From assembly GCF_029168945.1 (NCBI RefSeq), contig NC_083610.1:71725580-71789579 (forward strand): a stretch of DNA of 64,000 nucleotides, read 5' to 3'. Under the pieces are notes generated by a model. The model was not told the DNA's origin. It did not search any database and worked only from the letters and a program-made list of their open reading frames with translations. Origin of the DNA: Cannabis sativa (lineage: Eukaryota > Streptophyta > Magnoliopsida > Rosales > Cannabaceae). The position numbers and the translations under genes are program-made. This document shows positions 12,489 to 22,865 of this stretch, one piece after another (within the stretch, counting starts at the first letter, position 1; each line of letters opens with the position of its first letter).

Positions 12489-13799
12489 CTAAAGCGAGTT
12501 ATTAATAGAAAGCTGACCTGTTACAACTGAGGGGCTGGCATCTGCATCAGCCTGAGTGATGGCGAACACCCTAGTTGGAGTGGGTATCGCTGGAGCCCTC
12601 GGTGCCTCTGAGCGGAGCTGGGGACAATCCCTCTTGAAGTGTCCGGGCATGCCACAGTGAAAGCATCCCTGACCTTTGCATTCACCCCGATGGTGCCTTT
12701 TGCAGCTGGGGCACTCGGGATAGGAGAACCGGGTCTCTGCACCACGAGGACGACTACCTCTATTCTGGTTCCCCCGGAACCTCTTGTTCTGACTCGAGCC
12801 TCCGGATGCAGTGGATGCTCTCCTCTTCTGGTCCATGGCCGAACCACTACTCCCCCTGCTAAAGCCTGATGCAAGAGGGGTAGGCGCCCCGCCACTCGCC
12901 GGAGTACTAGCCGACTCCGACATACACCCAACTGCGCCCTCAGCTCGCAGTGCCTTCTCCACCATCTCAGCATAGGTGGTCTTGTCGTCAGTGGTGATCA
13001 TCAAGTTATGTTTAATCTTCGCATTTAACCCGTCCAGGTATTTCTCTTTCTTGGTGAAGTCGGTTGGTACTATTCCCGAGGCTAACCTCGCCAACCGGTC
13101 GAACTGAGTAGTATACTCTGTCACGCTCATATTCTCTCGCTGGGTCAGGTGAGCGAACTCTTTCCTCTTGGCGCTTCTGACCGCCTCATTATAATACTTG
13201 GCGTTGAAGAGTTCCTGGAACCTTTCCCAGGTCATGGTGGTGACGTCATGGATCTGAGACACCATGTCCCACCATACCAAAGCGTCTTCCTGGAACTGGA
13301 AAGTGGCACACACCACTCTGTCATTACCGGTGACACCCATAAAGTTCAGAATTTTAGTGATCACCGTTAGCCACTGTTCGGCCTTCATCACATCTGGACC
13401 TCCCAGAAAGACCGGAGGTGCTTGCTTCCGGAACCGTTCATACAAAGGTTCCATTCTGTTGGCCGCCACAACTATTTCGGCCTGAGCAGCAGGGGCGGGT
13501 GCCACTGGAGCTACTGGCACAGGCACTGTAGGAGCCCCCTGCTGCCTCAATCTCTGTATCTCGAGGTCTTGCTCTTCAATTCTGGCTTGCATTTCAGCAA
13601 ACCTAATCTCCCAATTCTGGGCTCCCTGATCGGCTTGGGGAGCCTGGGCAGCCTGTGGCGGGTTCTCATCACCCCGACCACGAGCCCTGCCCCTGGGACC
13701 TCTACCTCGGCCCCTAGCTGGCGGGGGAAACTGAGCTCCCTGACCTTGATTCGACCCCACTGAATTGCCCTGGCTCCTGGTAGTCCGCCTGGCGTCCAT
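12489..13799 (-). CDS. Gypsy/Tekay Gag, 436 residues
   Basis: This is an intact reading frame for a retrotransposon capsid/nucleocapsid protein. The N-terminus is rich in Arg, Gly and Pro, and a glutamine-rich coiled region follows. A retrotransposon Gag capsid domain spans about residues 125-270 (QWLTVI, WWDMV and WERFQELF blocks). A CCHC zinc knuckle (CFHCGMPGHFKRDC) is at 379-392. The frame ends at a TAG, and the protease continues in the same frame beyond it. In relatives gag and pol form one frame, so this stop is probably a lesion. The start was chosen because it is the first ATG after the leader. Confidence 0.92.
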   Translation of the reverse strand: MDARRTTRSQGNSVGSNQGQGAQFPPPARGRGRGPRGRARGRGDENPPQAAQAPQADQGAQNWEIRFAEMQARIEEQDLEIQRLRQQGAPTVPVPVAPVAPAPAAQAEIVVAANRMEPLYERFRKQAPPVFLGGPDVMKAEQWLTVITKILNFMGVTGNDRVVCATFQFQEDALVWWDMVSQIHDVTTMTWERFQELFNAKYYNEAVRSAKRKEFAHLTQRENMSVTEYTTQFDRLARLASGIVPTDFTKKEKYLDGLNAKIKHNLMITTDDKTTYAEMVEKALRAEGAVGCMSESASTPASGGAPTPLASGFSRGSSGSAMDQKRRASTASGGSSQNKRFRGNQNRGSRPRGAETRFSYPECPSCKRHHRGECKGQGCFHCGMPGHFKRDCPQLRSEAPRAPAIPTPTRVFAITQADADASPSVVTGQLSINNSL

Positions 13800-14066
13800 C
13801 TAGTCGGAACCGCCTCCGAAACTAAGAGTTGGCATATCAGGTCGTGTTCAAGGAGAGCTTACTAATGCCGCTTAATTTGGAAATTAAAAACGAAACATGC
13901 GCCTATTCTACTATCAGGCTACTAACATGCTTCCTATCAGGCTTTTCTTATTCATAAAATAAATAAATAAACTACTAAAGCAATAAAAGCTTACTGAACC
14001 GTAGAACGAGCTAACTGCTGATGATGATTATACATGTCGTGACGATCTTCGGAAGACAACCTGGCG
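13800..14066 (-). other. Gypsy/Tekay untranslated leader
   Basis: This stretch between the primer-binding site and the Gag start holds no ORF of note. It is the expected leader of the element. Confidence 0.7.
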
Positions 14067-14078
14067 GCTCTGATACCA
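14067..14078 (-). other. Gypsy primer-binding site (tRNA-Met)
   Basis: The minus strand reads TGGTATCAGAGC, the exact complement of the plant initiator tRNA-Met 3' end. It lies three bases inside the LTR end at 14082, which fixes both the orientation (minus) and the LTR edge. Confidence 0.92.
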
Positions 14079-14520
14079 AATTGTAACACCCTAACTAGCA
14101 TAGGCGTATTACGTGATTTTTAAACATGCTGTGCAGCTCGTTGTTAATCAACGAGGTTTATGGAAAACGTGATTAATTAAAATTTTTGCTTTTTAATTAA
14201 ACTTGTAAAATATTTATACAAAATACTCGGGATCCCGATTACAAAACCATTTACAAAATTTTATTGTCTATACAAAATATTTGTCGCCTAGCGACTAGTT
14301 ACAAAAATAGCCTCGCTGTCCCGATGATCGTACGCTCCAGGCCTAACCGCCCCGACATGTACAATCTTCATAGGCTCGTTCACGGTCCATCAGCCCTAGC
14401 CTTGCCTTTACCTACACATAAACATAGCACTGTGAGTCGACAGACTCAGTAAGAAAAGCATAATAATACTCATACATAAATCCCGGTCATGATCAGACGC
14501 CCATACCCCTGACCATAACC

Positions 14521-14584
14521 CTAACTGCCGTGTCCAACACGATACTGAGTCCCCCTAACTGCCGTGTCCAACACGATACTGAGT
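14521..14584. repeat. 30 bp direct duplication in the LTR
   Basis: The segment beginning ctaactgccgtgtccaacac occurs at 14521-14550 and again at 14555-14584. Confidence 0.9.
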
Positions 14585-14623
14585 TCTGAACGTTCATAGG
14601 GACGGTACTATTGACAAGTAACA

Positions 14624-14930
14624 GCCTAATCGGTCGAACCGGTCATACTCCGGCTGCTGGTCATACTCCAGCCTGTACCGACGTGTTACATTATCAGCCT
14701 AATCGGTCGAACCGGTCATACTCCAGCCTGTACCGACGTGATACGTCAAATAGTACGGAACCACCAACCTAAGTATCAGCCTAATCGGTCGAACCGGTCA
14801 TACTCCGGCTGTTGGTCATACTCCAGCCTGTACCGATGTGATACAGTGTCAGCCTAATCGGTCGAACTGGTCATACTCCGGCTGCTGGTCATACTCCAGC
14901 CTGTACCGACGTGACACAGTTGGATGGTTC
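14624..14930. repeat. Minisatellite in the Gypsy LTR (4 units)
   Basis: Four units of about 70-80 bp, each starting cagcctaatcggtcgaac and ending near gcctgtaccgacgtga. Unit 2 lacks the inner 'cggctgctggtcatactc' segment and has a 30 bp extension. The units differ at a few bases. Confidence 0.9.
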
Positions 14931-16084
14931 GAAGCCAACATACATATCTAATGTAATCTAACAGGCTTCCTACATGCACGCTAAACATGTAATCTACATA
15001 TGCATACTGTTATACTAATCTTACCTGGATTCCGAATTCGTGTGCCGCCAACTCGACCGGAACTATCTGCGCGGCGGACATGTGCTCCTAAACCATAAAA
15101 ATCACAACACTATAAGTGATACGCTAAATCACTTCCCGGGGACTTAAACTAGGAACTAAAAGTTTCCCTATCGATAAAAAGCATGGCAATACCCCAAATA
15201 ACATAAAATCGAGGAAAACTAGGGTTTCTGAAATTTCCCCAACCGGTAGACCGGTTGTCCAACCGGAATTCCGGTTCTGGGAATTTTCGAAACCCATCCG
15301 GAATTCCGGATGCACAACCGGAATTCCGGTTCCTCGCAGGCAGATTTTCAAAAATTCACACAATGCTCAAATTCACACAACACTAAAGGGGTATTTTTGG
15401 GAAATTCTAAATTCCCGGCCATTCCCGACATTCCCAATGTCTAATAAACCGACCCAAACTACTAACATACTAAGTTGTGATTTTACTGAGCCAAACACCG
15501 AGTTCCATGTTACCGGGCACCGGAAATGCAAAATTATGAAAACTGCTAAATGACATAAAAATGCATCTCTGATTTCAATAATAACAGTATAATAATTATT
15601 TAAATAGCTATAAATAATTTCATATTTAAACGTGATTAACTGCTAATTTCCAAATTAAACTAAGCGGTCTTAACACTTTTGGTGAGCTTTGTTATTGAGC
15701 TGAGGGCGGCTTAATCATAAAGCCGGCATTGCAATACTTTTATATGTTTCTTGCATATCTTACTGAGTCTGTTGACTTATCAGTTTGCTACCTTGTGTAG
15801 GTAAAGGAAAAGCAAAGCTGGAGGAACAGTGAGGCAGAACTCGGCCATGATTGTACATATCGCGGCAGTGCAACCTGGAGGGTTTCGGTCTTTTAGTATT
15901 TTGGAGTCTGTATTTTGGGGTTGCATTTTAGCGAGTTAGTTTTAAAAAAAAATATTATATACATATTAGTAAAATACTTTTAACTTGTATTTTGTTACTC
16001 GGGATCCCGACCCACATGGTTATTAAGCTATAAATTATTAAAATTAACTTTCGAGTTTATTAAGTATAAAATACGGGCGTTACA

Positions 16085-16600
16085 GACACGATAAACCCGA
16101 AAAGTATGACACATAAGCACGAATAATCTATTCTTATAATTTTAATAATTTTAATATTTATTAGTAAATATTCAAATTTTAATAGTTTTAATGAATATAT
16201 TTTTTTATATAATTTATGTGAAAAATTGTTGAAAATTATGTAGAAATAATTAAAGCTATAAAAATACATATATAATTTTAGTAATTATATCATCAATTGT
16301 AAAAAAAAAGCGTAAAAAAGTAGAGTATAAATATAAGTCCGTATAAGAAAATGGGCCGACTTGAGTAAAGCGCAACATGACACGATCCGTATTTTTTTTA
16401 TGACACGGTACAACGCAGCCCGTATTTTATTATGGTACGACACGTACGACACAACCCATATTCTTTTATGATACAATACGACACAATTCGTATTTTCTTA
16501 TAGTACGACATGATCCGTATTTTTTATAGTACGATACGACACGAGCTATATTTATAGCACGATATATATTTTCATCACTAGTCTCAACTAACATGTACAT
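16085..16600. repeat. Degenerate TACGACACGA...CCGTATTTT repeats
   Basis: At 16350-16575 a unit of about 25-40 bp resembling tacgacacgaCCCGTATTTTTTA recurs five or six times with much divergence. The first bases after the Gypsy LTR (gacacgataaacccg) belong to the same family, so the Gypsy element probably inserted into this repeat. No coding signal. Confidence 0.6.
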
Positions 16601-18050
16601 ATATACACTATTGCATAATTAATATTTAAACATACTTAACTTTATATTTAAATATAGAGTATTACTATGGGTACCAGCATCTTTATGAGGTGACAGCTTA
16701 TGATTAGTTATTATTTTTTAATAATCTTTATTAAAGTAAAATAAATATATTTATATAATTGTACTCGATCGATGTTTAAGAATAAAATAACTAGCATTGG
16801 TGAATCTAATATTGCCAATTAGTTGAGACTTTTTAATTAGCATTAGTACTTTTTCTTCCAAAGTAATGGCCAATCGCAAAGATCAGAAAATAATATTGCA
16901 ATAAATTATTATTTTTGAAGTATACAAAACCTTTTATTTAAACTACTAGCTAGATTGTTTTATGAGAAAATTAATAAACAGAAAGAATATATTATATTAC
17001 AAAGAAATTTGTTACATTACTAACTATTGAACTATAATTAATTTGTGGTTGTATTTAGTTTTGAGGAATAAAATTTTACTTCCTTACCAAAAAAAAAAAT
17101 AACCTATATAATTAAACAATAACATTTTGACTTTGAAACTAGAAATTATTATATAGAAAATATAAATTGATATTTTATTTATAAAAATACTTTCATAAGG
17201 TAAAGACAACATTTATACCTTTTATGTGATTTTAATTACCAAAATACCACTTATACTATCATTACTTACACAATCAGACGATGGTTGCAGGGTGGTTGCT
17301 GCGTGGTTGCGCGGTAGTTGCATCAGACAAAAGTTTTTGAGTGGTTGCTGGGTGGTTGGCCGAAGGTTACATCAGACGAAAGTTTCAATCAGATGAAATA
17401 ACTATTAGCGAAATATTTATGCAATTGTAATGCAACTGTTGTGAAACATTAAAAATCAGAATAGTGTTTCCACGTACGTAACTTTATCTACATGTCTCTT
17501 TATGATTTAATATGAGCAAATTCACCATTAGAAATTTGGAAAACAACAAAAATACACCAAGATAAACATTTTACTATAGTATCAATGTAATTTTTTTGGA
17601 TTATACTTGAGTTGGATTGTTTGGAAACTCCAGTTCAACTTTTTGAGATTTGTTTTTCATGGATCTAAAAATTGAAGTCAAGACATTAGTTTCATGCAAA
17701 ATAAACTGGATTTTTGGTTGAATTTTAGTTTCGTAGTAGTTTTTCTACACTTTTTTTTATGAATTCGAAACAGCCCATGTTTTGATTGATTCTGGTCGTC
17801 TTCTCAGGTGAAGTCGTCGGAATTAATGGTAGTTCTCTTTCTGGTTGAATTTTTGTTTCGGTTGCGTTGGGTTGCTGCGTAATTACGCGATAGTTGCGCG
17901 ATAGTTGCCTAGGAAGCATGGATCTTGGGTTGAAGGTGTGTGTAAGTGGTATTTGTAAAATTTTTTTATTTGGGAAGTATATTTATTTATTTGGCCAGTT
18001 GGAAGTATTTTTGTAATATTGTTACTTTTTTTTTAATTAAAACTGAAAAA
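16601..18050. other. AT-rich non-coding DNA with GGTTGC-type clusters
   Basis: No gene is visible. Two short clusters of GTGGTTGCTG/GGTTGCGCG-like words lie at 17280-17375 and 17860-17910. The ORF at 17725-17919 looks like chance. Confidence 0.5.
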
Positions 18051-18059
18051 AGCCCTTAA

Positions 18060-19090
18060 ATATATACATCAGTATTTAATATATCGTATTACTTAAGATT
18101 AATATACCGTAGTAATAAAATTATATACCACAAAAAAATTATAACAATATTAAATTCATACTCAAAAAATATATATATATCATGCTAACAAAATTATATA
18201 TACCCCTATTAAAATATGTATACATACCAAAAGAATTATATATAATAAAATAGAAACTAAATATCATCTTAAATAAATGATATACTATAGACAACAAAAA
18301 CTATGTACCATACCAAAAAAATGTATATACCGTCAATAAAAAATAAAAAAAATATAATATTATTAAAAAAATTGTATATATCATATTAACAAAATTATGT
18401 ATCACCTTTATGTATAATAAAATAAAAACTAAACATGCATTATCTAAAATAAAATGATATATTATACAATAAAACTTATATACCATATAACAAAAAATAT
18501 ATACCTTACAATAGAAATATATATATATATATATATATATAATAACAACAAATAAAATAAAAATATATAGAATGCTAATAAAATTATATATCATGTCAAC
18601 AAAAGTAAAATAGAAAATAAAACTTAAATATTATTTAAAAAAAAATGATATACTGTATAACAAAAAATACATATACCATTCACCAAAACATGTATACGAA
18701 AAATAATAATAAAAAAAATATATATTACTAATATATAAATATGTATACTATACTAACCAAATCATATACTACAATTAAAATATATATACCATGACAACAA
18801 AATTATACACCACTATTGTATATAATAAAATAAAAACTAATTAAATATTATTTAAAATAAATAATCATACAATCAAAATATATAAAAATAATAATTAAAT
18901 ATATGTAGTATGCCAATAAAATTATATACACAGTAAAATATTTTTGTTATGCTAACAAAATTATATACTACTATTATACATATCAAAATAAAAAATAAAT
19001 ATCATCTAAAAATAATAATATACCATACAACAATATAGAAATATACTGTACAATAAAATATATATACCAACAACCCACAACAACTCATAA
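18060..19090. repeat. Degenerate AT-rich tandem repeat array
   Basis: About 1 kb of loosely periodic units containing ATATACCATA, CAAAATTATATA and ATAAAATAAAAACTAAATATCAT in a recurring order. It includes an (AT)n run near 18520-18541. The minus-strand ORF across it encodes only Ile/Tyr/Phe-rich low-complexity sequence. Confidence 0.65.
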
Positions 19091-19259
19091 AAAATTAAAA
19101 AAATTGACATAACTTTTAAATGAAAATGATTTTAACAAAACTAATGTAGATATACCATAATCTTTAAATAATTTGTTTCTAATTTAAAAAAAAAATGAAA
19201 AAAAATAATTAATTTTTTTTTATGTGACAAAATATAATTTAAATAATAAATAATTTAAA

Positions 19260-19410
19260 ATGGTCATTTCTCTACATGTTTTGAAATAAGGACATTTATT
19301 ACTAACATAGTCTTATAATTTAAGGTCATTTTTATAATTTTTTGAAATGAGGACATATATTAACATAGTCTTATAATTTAAGGTCAATTACTATAATTTC
19401 TCTAATATAT
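19260..19410. repeat. Two imperfect direct repeats of about 65 bp
   Basis: The block 'ggacat...acatagtcttataatttaaggtca' occurs twice, at about 19280-19330 and 19345-19385. Nothing else is recognisable nearby; 19411-19926 holds no gene. Confidence 0.6.
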
Positions 19411-19926
19411 AAGGAGTACTAATTTTGACATATAATTTCAAACACAAAAATAAATTAAAAAATTATAATAAAAAATTCACGGTAATTATTAATTAGTATT
19501 TATATATGAAAAATCAGACAAACGCCATGAATGCTGGAAAGTGGCAGCAAAGAAAACCTTAATCACAGCTAAGAATGTATAATGTGCGTTGGAACAAAAC
19601 CTTTTTTTTTTAGAAAATAAAACCAAAAAAAAATACTATTTTATAAATAATATAAAGAACGAGTATGGGAAGTAGTTGGTTCCATAAGTAGTGAATTTTG
19701 CTATAACACAAAATAATAATATAGAGGTGACCAGATCCCTTGTATTGAATAATAAGTTCCCACTTCACCCAATTGTCGGTCTCTCTTCTCTTCTGTTGAC
19801 ACGTGGACTAATTAAATTAATTTTTTTTAACAGTATTAAATTTGAGTATTGTGGCACTTTATGATTGAATAACAATATTCTTTAAAAGTTATTTTTTAAA
19901 ATTATATAAAAAATTACACCAATCAA

Positions 19927-20030
19927 TAACAATAGAGAAACTTACAAAAATACTAATTTTTTCCTTAATTTTTACAAAAATTTGTCACACGGCAGAAATT
20001 TCTTTTATACTGTCCAGACCTATTTTTTTT
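19927..20030 (+). repeat. Left TSD and TIR of the 2.9 kb MULE
   Basis: TSD taacaata at 19927-19934, followed by a TIR starting gagaaacttacaaaaatac. It pairs with the inverted TIR at 22760-22857. Confidence 0.7.
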
Positions 20031-20626
20031 TTTTCTTTTATACTGTCCAAGCCCATTTTTTTTTTCTTTTGTACTGTGAACAGTAACAAGGGATAAACGA
20101 CACCTCCTTCCTCGTAGGGAACGGATAGAGTAACACCGGAATTATAGAAACACCAAGAAATCACCCATAAAATCCAGTAAAGAGGAAAAATTAGTAAATC
20201 CACGACTAATCAAGACCCAACAACATTTAAGGCAGATTCAAAAGAAACAAAAGAGGTAAACACACCTAAACCCATAGTATTTTAATTTTAAAATAATAAA
20301 AAAAAATACACCCAAATTTAGATCAAAAAATTCAAAAAATTATAAAATGTATGATTTGAAAATGTATAATTATGTATGCTATTTACAAAAGATAAAAAAT
20401 ATTCATGTAGATCATCTTTAAGAAACGATTAATAATGTACATTACAAAATTCAAGGTTGTTCTAAAGTTACTTTTGGTTTATAACCATAAATTCATTGCT
20501 AATTAGGGGAATCAGCTAAATAATAAAAAAGAACACTAGAAAAACGATTTTTATGTATTTTTTTTAGTGTTATTTTACTGTTGTTTTAATTGGAAAAAAA
20601 GTCAAGTAAATGAAATATTGTGAAAA

Positions 20627-21352
20627 ATGACAGGTTATGAATCTATACCAGTTTTGATAAAGAGCAATGGACAATGGGAAGAAGAACATAGTTATGTCAA
20701 ATTTGAGGCTAGTAGAGAATTCATACCAAAAGATTGCAAGTATGAAGAGCCATTACAGATACTACTTACTTCATTGGGGTGTCAAAACACAAGAACAACA
20801 CTGCAAATGCAGTACCAATAAAAAGAAGGAATACCACCGATAAAAATATTCAACGATGCCATCTTCTTCTTTTACTTGCAATTGAAGATCAAAGAAACAG
20901 ATTTCACCACATATCCATTATGCGTCAACCAACAGAACAACAACACAATACCTACTGCAATCCCAAATATCATATCCACAACATCACCATATCAAGAAAA
21001 TGTGGCAATACTTGAAAACAACACAACAATGCTTGAAAATAACACAGGAACAATATAATCATACACACTCGAACACCAATCAGAAGGAGGAGGAGAGTGA
21101 GAAACAAGAGAATTTGAGAACGTCAAATTCGACATAGTTGACTATGCGAATCTGATTGCTGAAGAAATAATAGAAAAACTTGAAAACAACAGTAAAAAAC
21201 TAGATCCAGGAATCGACATCAACAACGCAAAGCTAATAACAGACAAATACCACCCATAAGTTGAAAAATGTTAGGCATACAAAGACAAGAAAACACTGAA
21301 GAATGTCCTCAACTACTACGCAATCAAAAACAACTTCCAATACAGTTTTTGA
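20627..21352 (+). pseudogene. 5' fragment of a MULE transposase gene
   Basis: The first frame (20627-20818, 63 codons plus stop) matches in pattern the N-terminus of the transposase at 43943: ATG..., then a GGQW/NGQWEEE motif, a short acidic stretch, and an LQMQYQ/IEMHYQ end followed by a stop at the same place. Continuing through frame changes gives PPIKI...FYLQL and further on KDKKTLKN...NNFQ, all with counterparts in the larger MULE in the same order. The match ends at 21352, before the DDE core. This is an N-terminal relic, not a working gene. Confidence 0.7.
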
Positions 21353-21656
21353 AAACATATTTAATTGGGTTTCAGTAAGATTTTTTTTAATATCTTCAAT
21401 AACTAGAGGTTTAACTCTAGAATGGTAGTATTCTGATCGAGTGTACTTGGATTCCCAATCCTATAAAAAATATAAGAAAACATTACTAAATCAAAACTAA
21501 AACAACATAAAAAAAATTAAAGAATATCAAAAACAAGCATAAAAAAAATATTAGAACTAAAATAATGAAATCACACACCTCAACAACCTTTTCCCCAATT
21601 ATGTCCTCAAACAGATTAGTTGATTGAACAATCTCCATTGGAGATTTACCCTTTCC
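21353..21656 (-). pseudogene. Exon fragments of a DUF1985/ULP-like MULE gene
   Basis: On the minus strand, 21579-21656 reads openly between an AG acceptor and a GTGTG donor. 21353-21460 follows an AG acceptor and reads EYYHSRVKPLVIEDI..., which resembles the start of the DUF1985 exon of the larger MULE (EYYFKPQ...VIDDIN...). The fragment ends where the transposase fragment begins, so the two gene relics meet tail to tail at a deletion junction near 21352. The DUF1985 link rests on about 35 aligned residues. Confidence 0.5.
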
Positions 21657-22108
21657 CTAAGAGTTAACAAAACAAAACCAAAACAACAACAAGACACAGA
21701 GTCAAACAAACGGAAAACCATAAAATAGGAGGACTAACAAAAAAAACACATGCAAAAAAAGAAAAGAAAAGAGAAATGGGAAATATAATCAACCTGAAAA
21801 AAATACTAAAACAACACAAGATCAATAGAAAAAAAACCTTATCAAATTTGGGAGACTTTACAAAATAGATTCCAAGTCCTGAAGTTAAGTTTAAGATTGT
21901 TTATGTTGATTAAAAATATCAAACAAAAACAAATATATGTATAAGAAGGTCACATGTCACGCATCATGTAATATATCCGTGAACCTAATGAATCCAACGG
22001 TCGACGTTAAAAATTCAAACTTTTTACTGTGTTTTCGGTTCTCACAACAACAACTTAGCACTTTTCCTTTATATTATTAGAGGATTGAGCTTAACTAAAG
22101 CTCTAACT
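21657..22108. other. MULE interior without clear coding content
   Basis: A-rich sequence between the DUF1985-like exons and the captured gene fragment. A further small minus-strand exon may lie at about 21840-21880. Nothing else is supported. Confidence 0.4.
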
Positions 22109-22487
22109 CATGGCCGAGCCTCATGTGAAAATAGAGAGCCAAACAATCTAAATCCCTCTTCTAACTTCAAATCAAGCGAAAAGAGAAGGAGAAAATGAGG
22201 ATTTAAGTGAAGCCCTTGAAGGGTTGTAGAAATTTATGGCTTTACTGGGTTATAATCAGGCTTGTTATCTAAGCCTTGCTCTGTCTTGGACTGTGTTTTT
22301 GGTAATTGAGGTTTTGGTTTCGGTCCTTGTGATTGAGTTCTCCGACTGTCCAAGTTGTGAGAAGTATCATATTAAGAATTTCGAGCTTCAAATCGTGGCC
22401 ACGCAGGCTTGTCTGGTTGCCGTCTCTTTACTATGCCTTTCCCACAACCTTCGTAAGTATGGCACACAGAGGTTTCTCTCTGCCTGA
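22109..22487 (+). pseudogene. Captured fragment of a DUF3537-type membrane protein gene
   Basis: One frame from the ATG at 22109 to 22487 reads with two stops (TAA near 22148, TAG near 22229). Between and after them it matches my memory of plant DUF3537 proteins: a charged N-terminus, LLGYNQ, a hydrophobic helix around LSWTVFLV, a CPSCEKY motif, a second helix and LCLSHNLRKYG. The family proteins are multi-pass membrane proteins of some 400 residues; only the first quarter is here. It lies inside the TIRs of a MULE, upstream of A-rich DNA, so it was probably copied from a host gene. Function in this form is unlikely. Confidence 0.65.
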
Positions 22488-22759
22488 AAAAAAAAACTAG
22501 AATAAGAAGATGAACAATAGAAGATGGGGGAGTATAATTATTAAACATTAAAAAATAATAAAGAATAATTTTTAAATCCATTTAAATAAATAAAAAAAAA
22601 AGTAAAGAACCTGTCACTTTTGTGACATCCCACGTCCAATCAACCTTTTTATTAAAAGAAAAACTTTAAATTTTGATATGGGAAAATCATATAAAGATAC
22701 GTGTAATTAGTAAAAAAAAATAAAAATAACTTCGTACAAAAAAAGCAGTATACTGCCGT

Positions 22760-22865
22760 ATAAAACCCAAAACATACACAGTAAAAAAGATAAAAATACC
22801 GTCTGACAGTATTTTTATAATAAATTGAGAAAAATCAGTATATCATATAAATTTTCCTAACAATA
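22760..22865 (-). repeat. Right TIR and TSD of the 2.9 kb MULE
   Basis: Inverted partner of 19935-20030, followed by taacaata at 22858-22865. Confidence 0.7.

Larger units (their letters stand above)
14082..16084 (-). repeat. Gypsy/Tekay 5' LTR (about 2.0 kb, possibly chimeric)
   Basis: On the minus strand it runs from TGTAACGCCC (16084) to GGGTGTTACA (14082), next to the primer-binding site. The Gag and pol frames downstream agree. The 420 bp at the 16084 end also resemble, in inverted orientation, the 14082-14460 end: both share CTTACTGAGTCTGT, GTAGGTAAAGG, GATTGTACAT and CGGGATCCCGA in the same order. The LTR may therefore be a fusion with an oppositely oriented related LTR end. It also holds two tandem repeats and a set of ACCGGAATTCCGGT palindromes at 15240-15330. 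Confidence 0.75.
19935..22857. mobile_element. Deleted MULE with a captured host-gene fragment (Pack-MULE-like)
   Basis: The ends at 19935-20030 and 22760-22857 are inverted copies of each other: both read inward as GA-GAAA.TTTA...ATACT.ATTTTT...TGTCA.ACGG..., about 95 bp. TAACAATA occurs directly outside both ends (19927-19934 and 22858-22865) as a target-site duplication. Inside are the 5' part of a MULE transposase gene (plus strand), exon fragments of a DUF1985-type gene (minus strand) and a DUF3537-type host-gene fragment. The transposase catalytic core is missing, so the element cannot move itself. Confidence 0.75.

Noticed and set aside
12028..13763. Several plus-strand ORFs
   Set aside because: They are shadows of the Gypsy gag and protease frames on the opposite strand.
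14624..14930. CRISPR-like spaced repeats
   Set aside because: The units are contiguous, imperfect and inside an LTR of a plant retrotransposon.
15240..15330. ACCGGAATTCCGGT palindromes as further copies of the MULE motif
   Set aside because: They share only the CCGG centre; the flanks differ and they belong to the Gypsy LTR.
18301..18594. Hydrophobic minus-strand ORF that looks like a membrane protein
   Set aside because: The Ile/Tyr/Phe richness follows from TA-rich repeat DNA.
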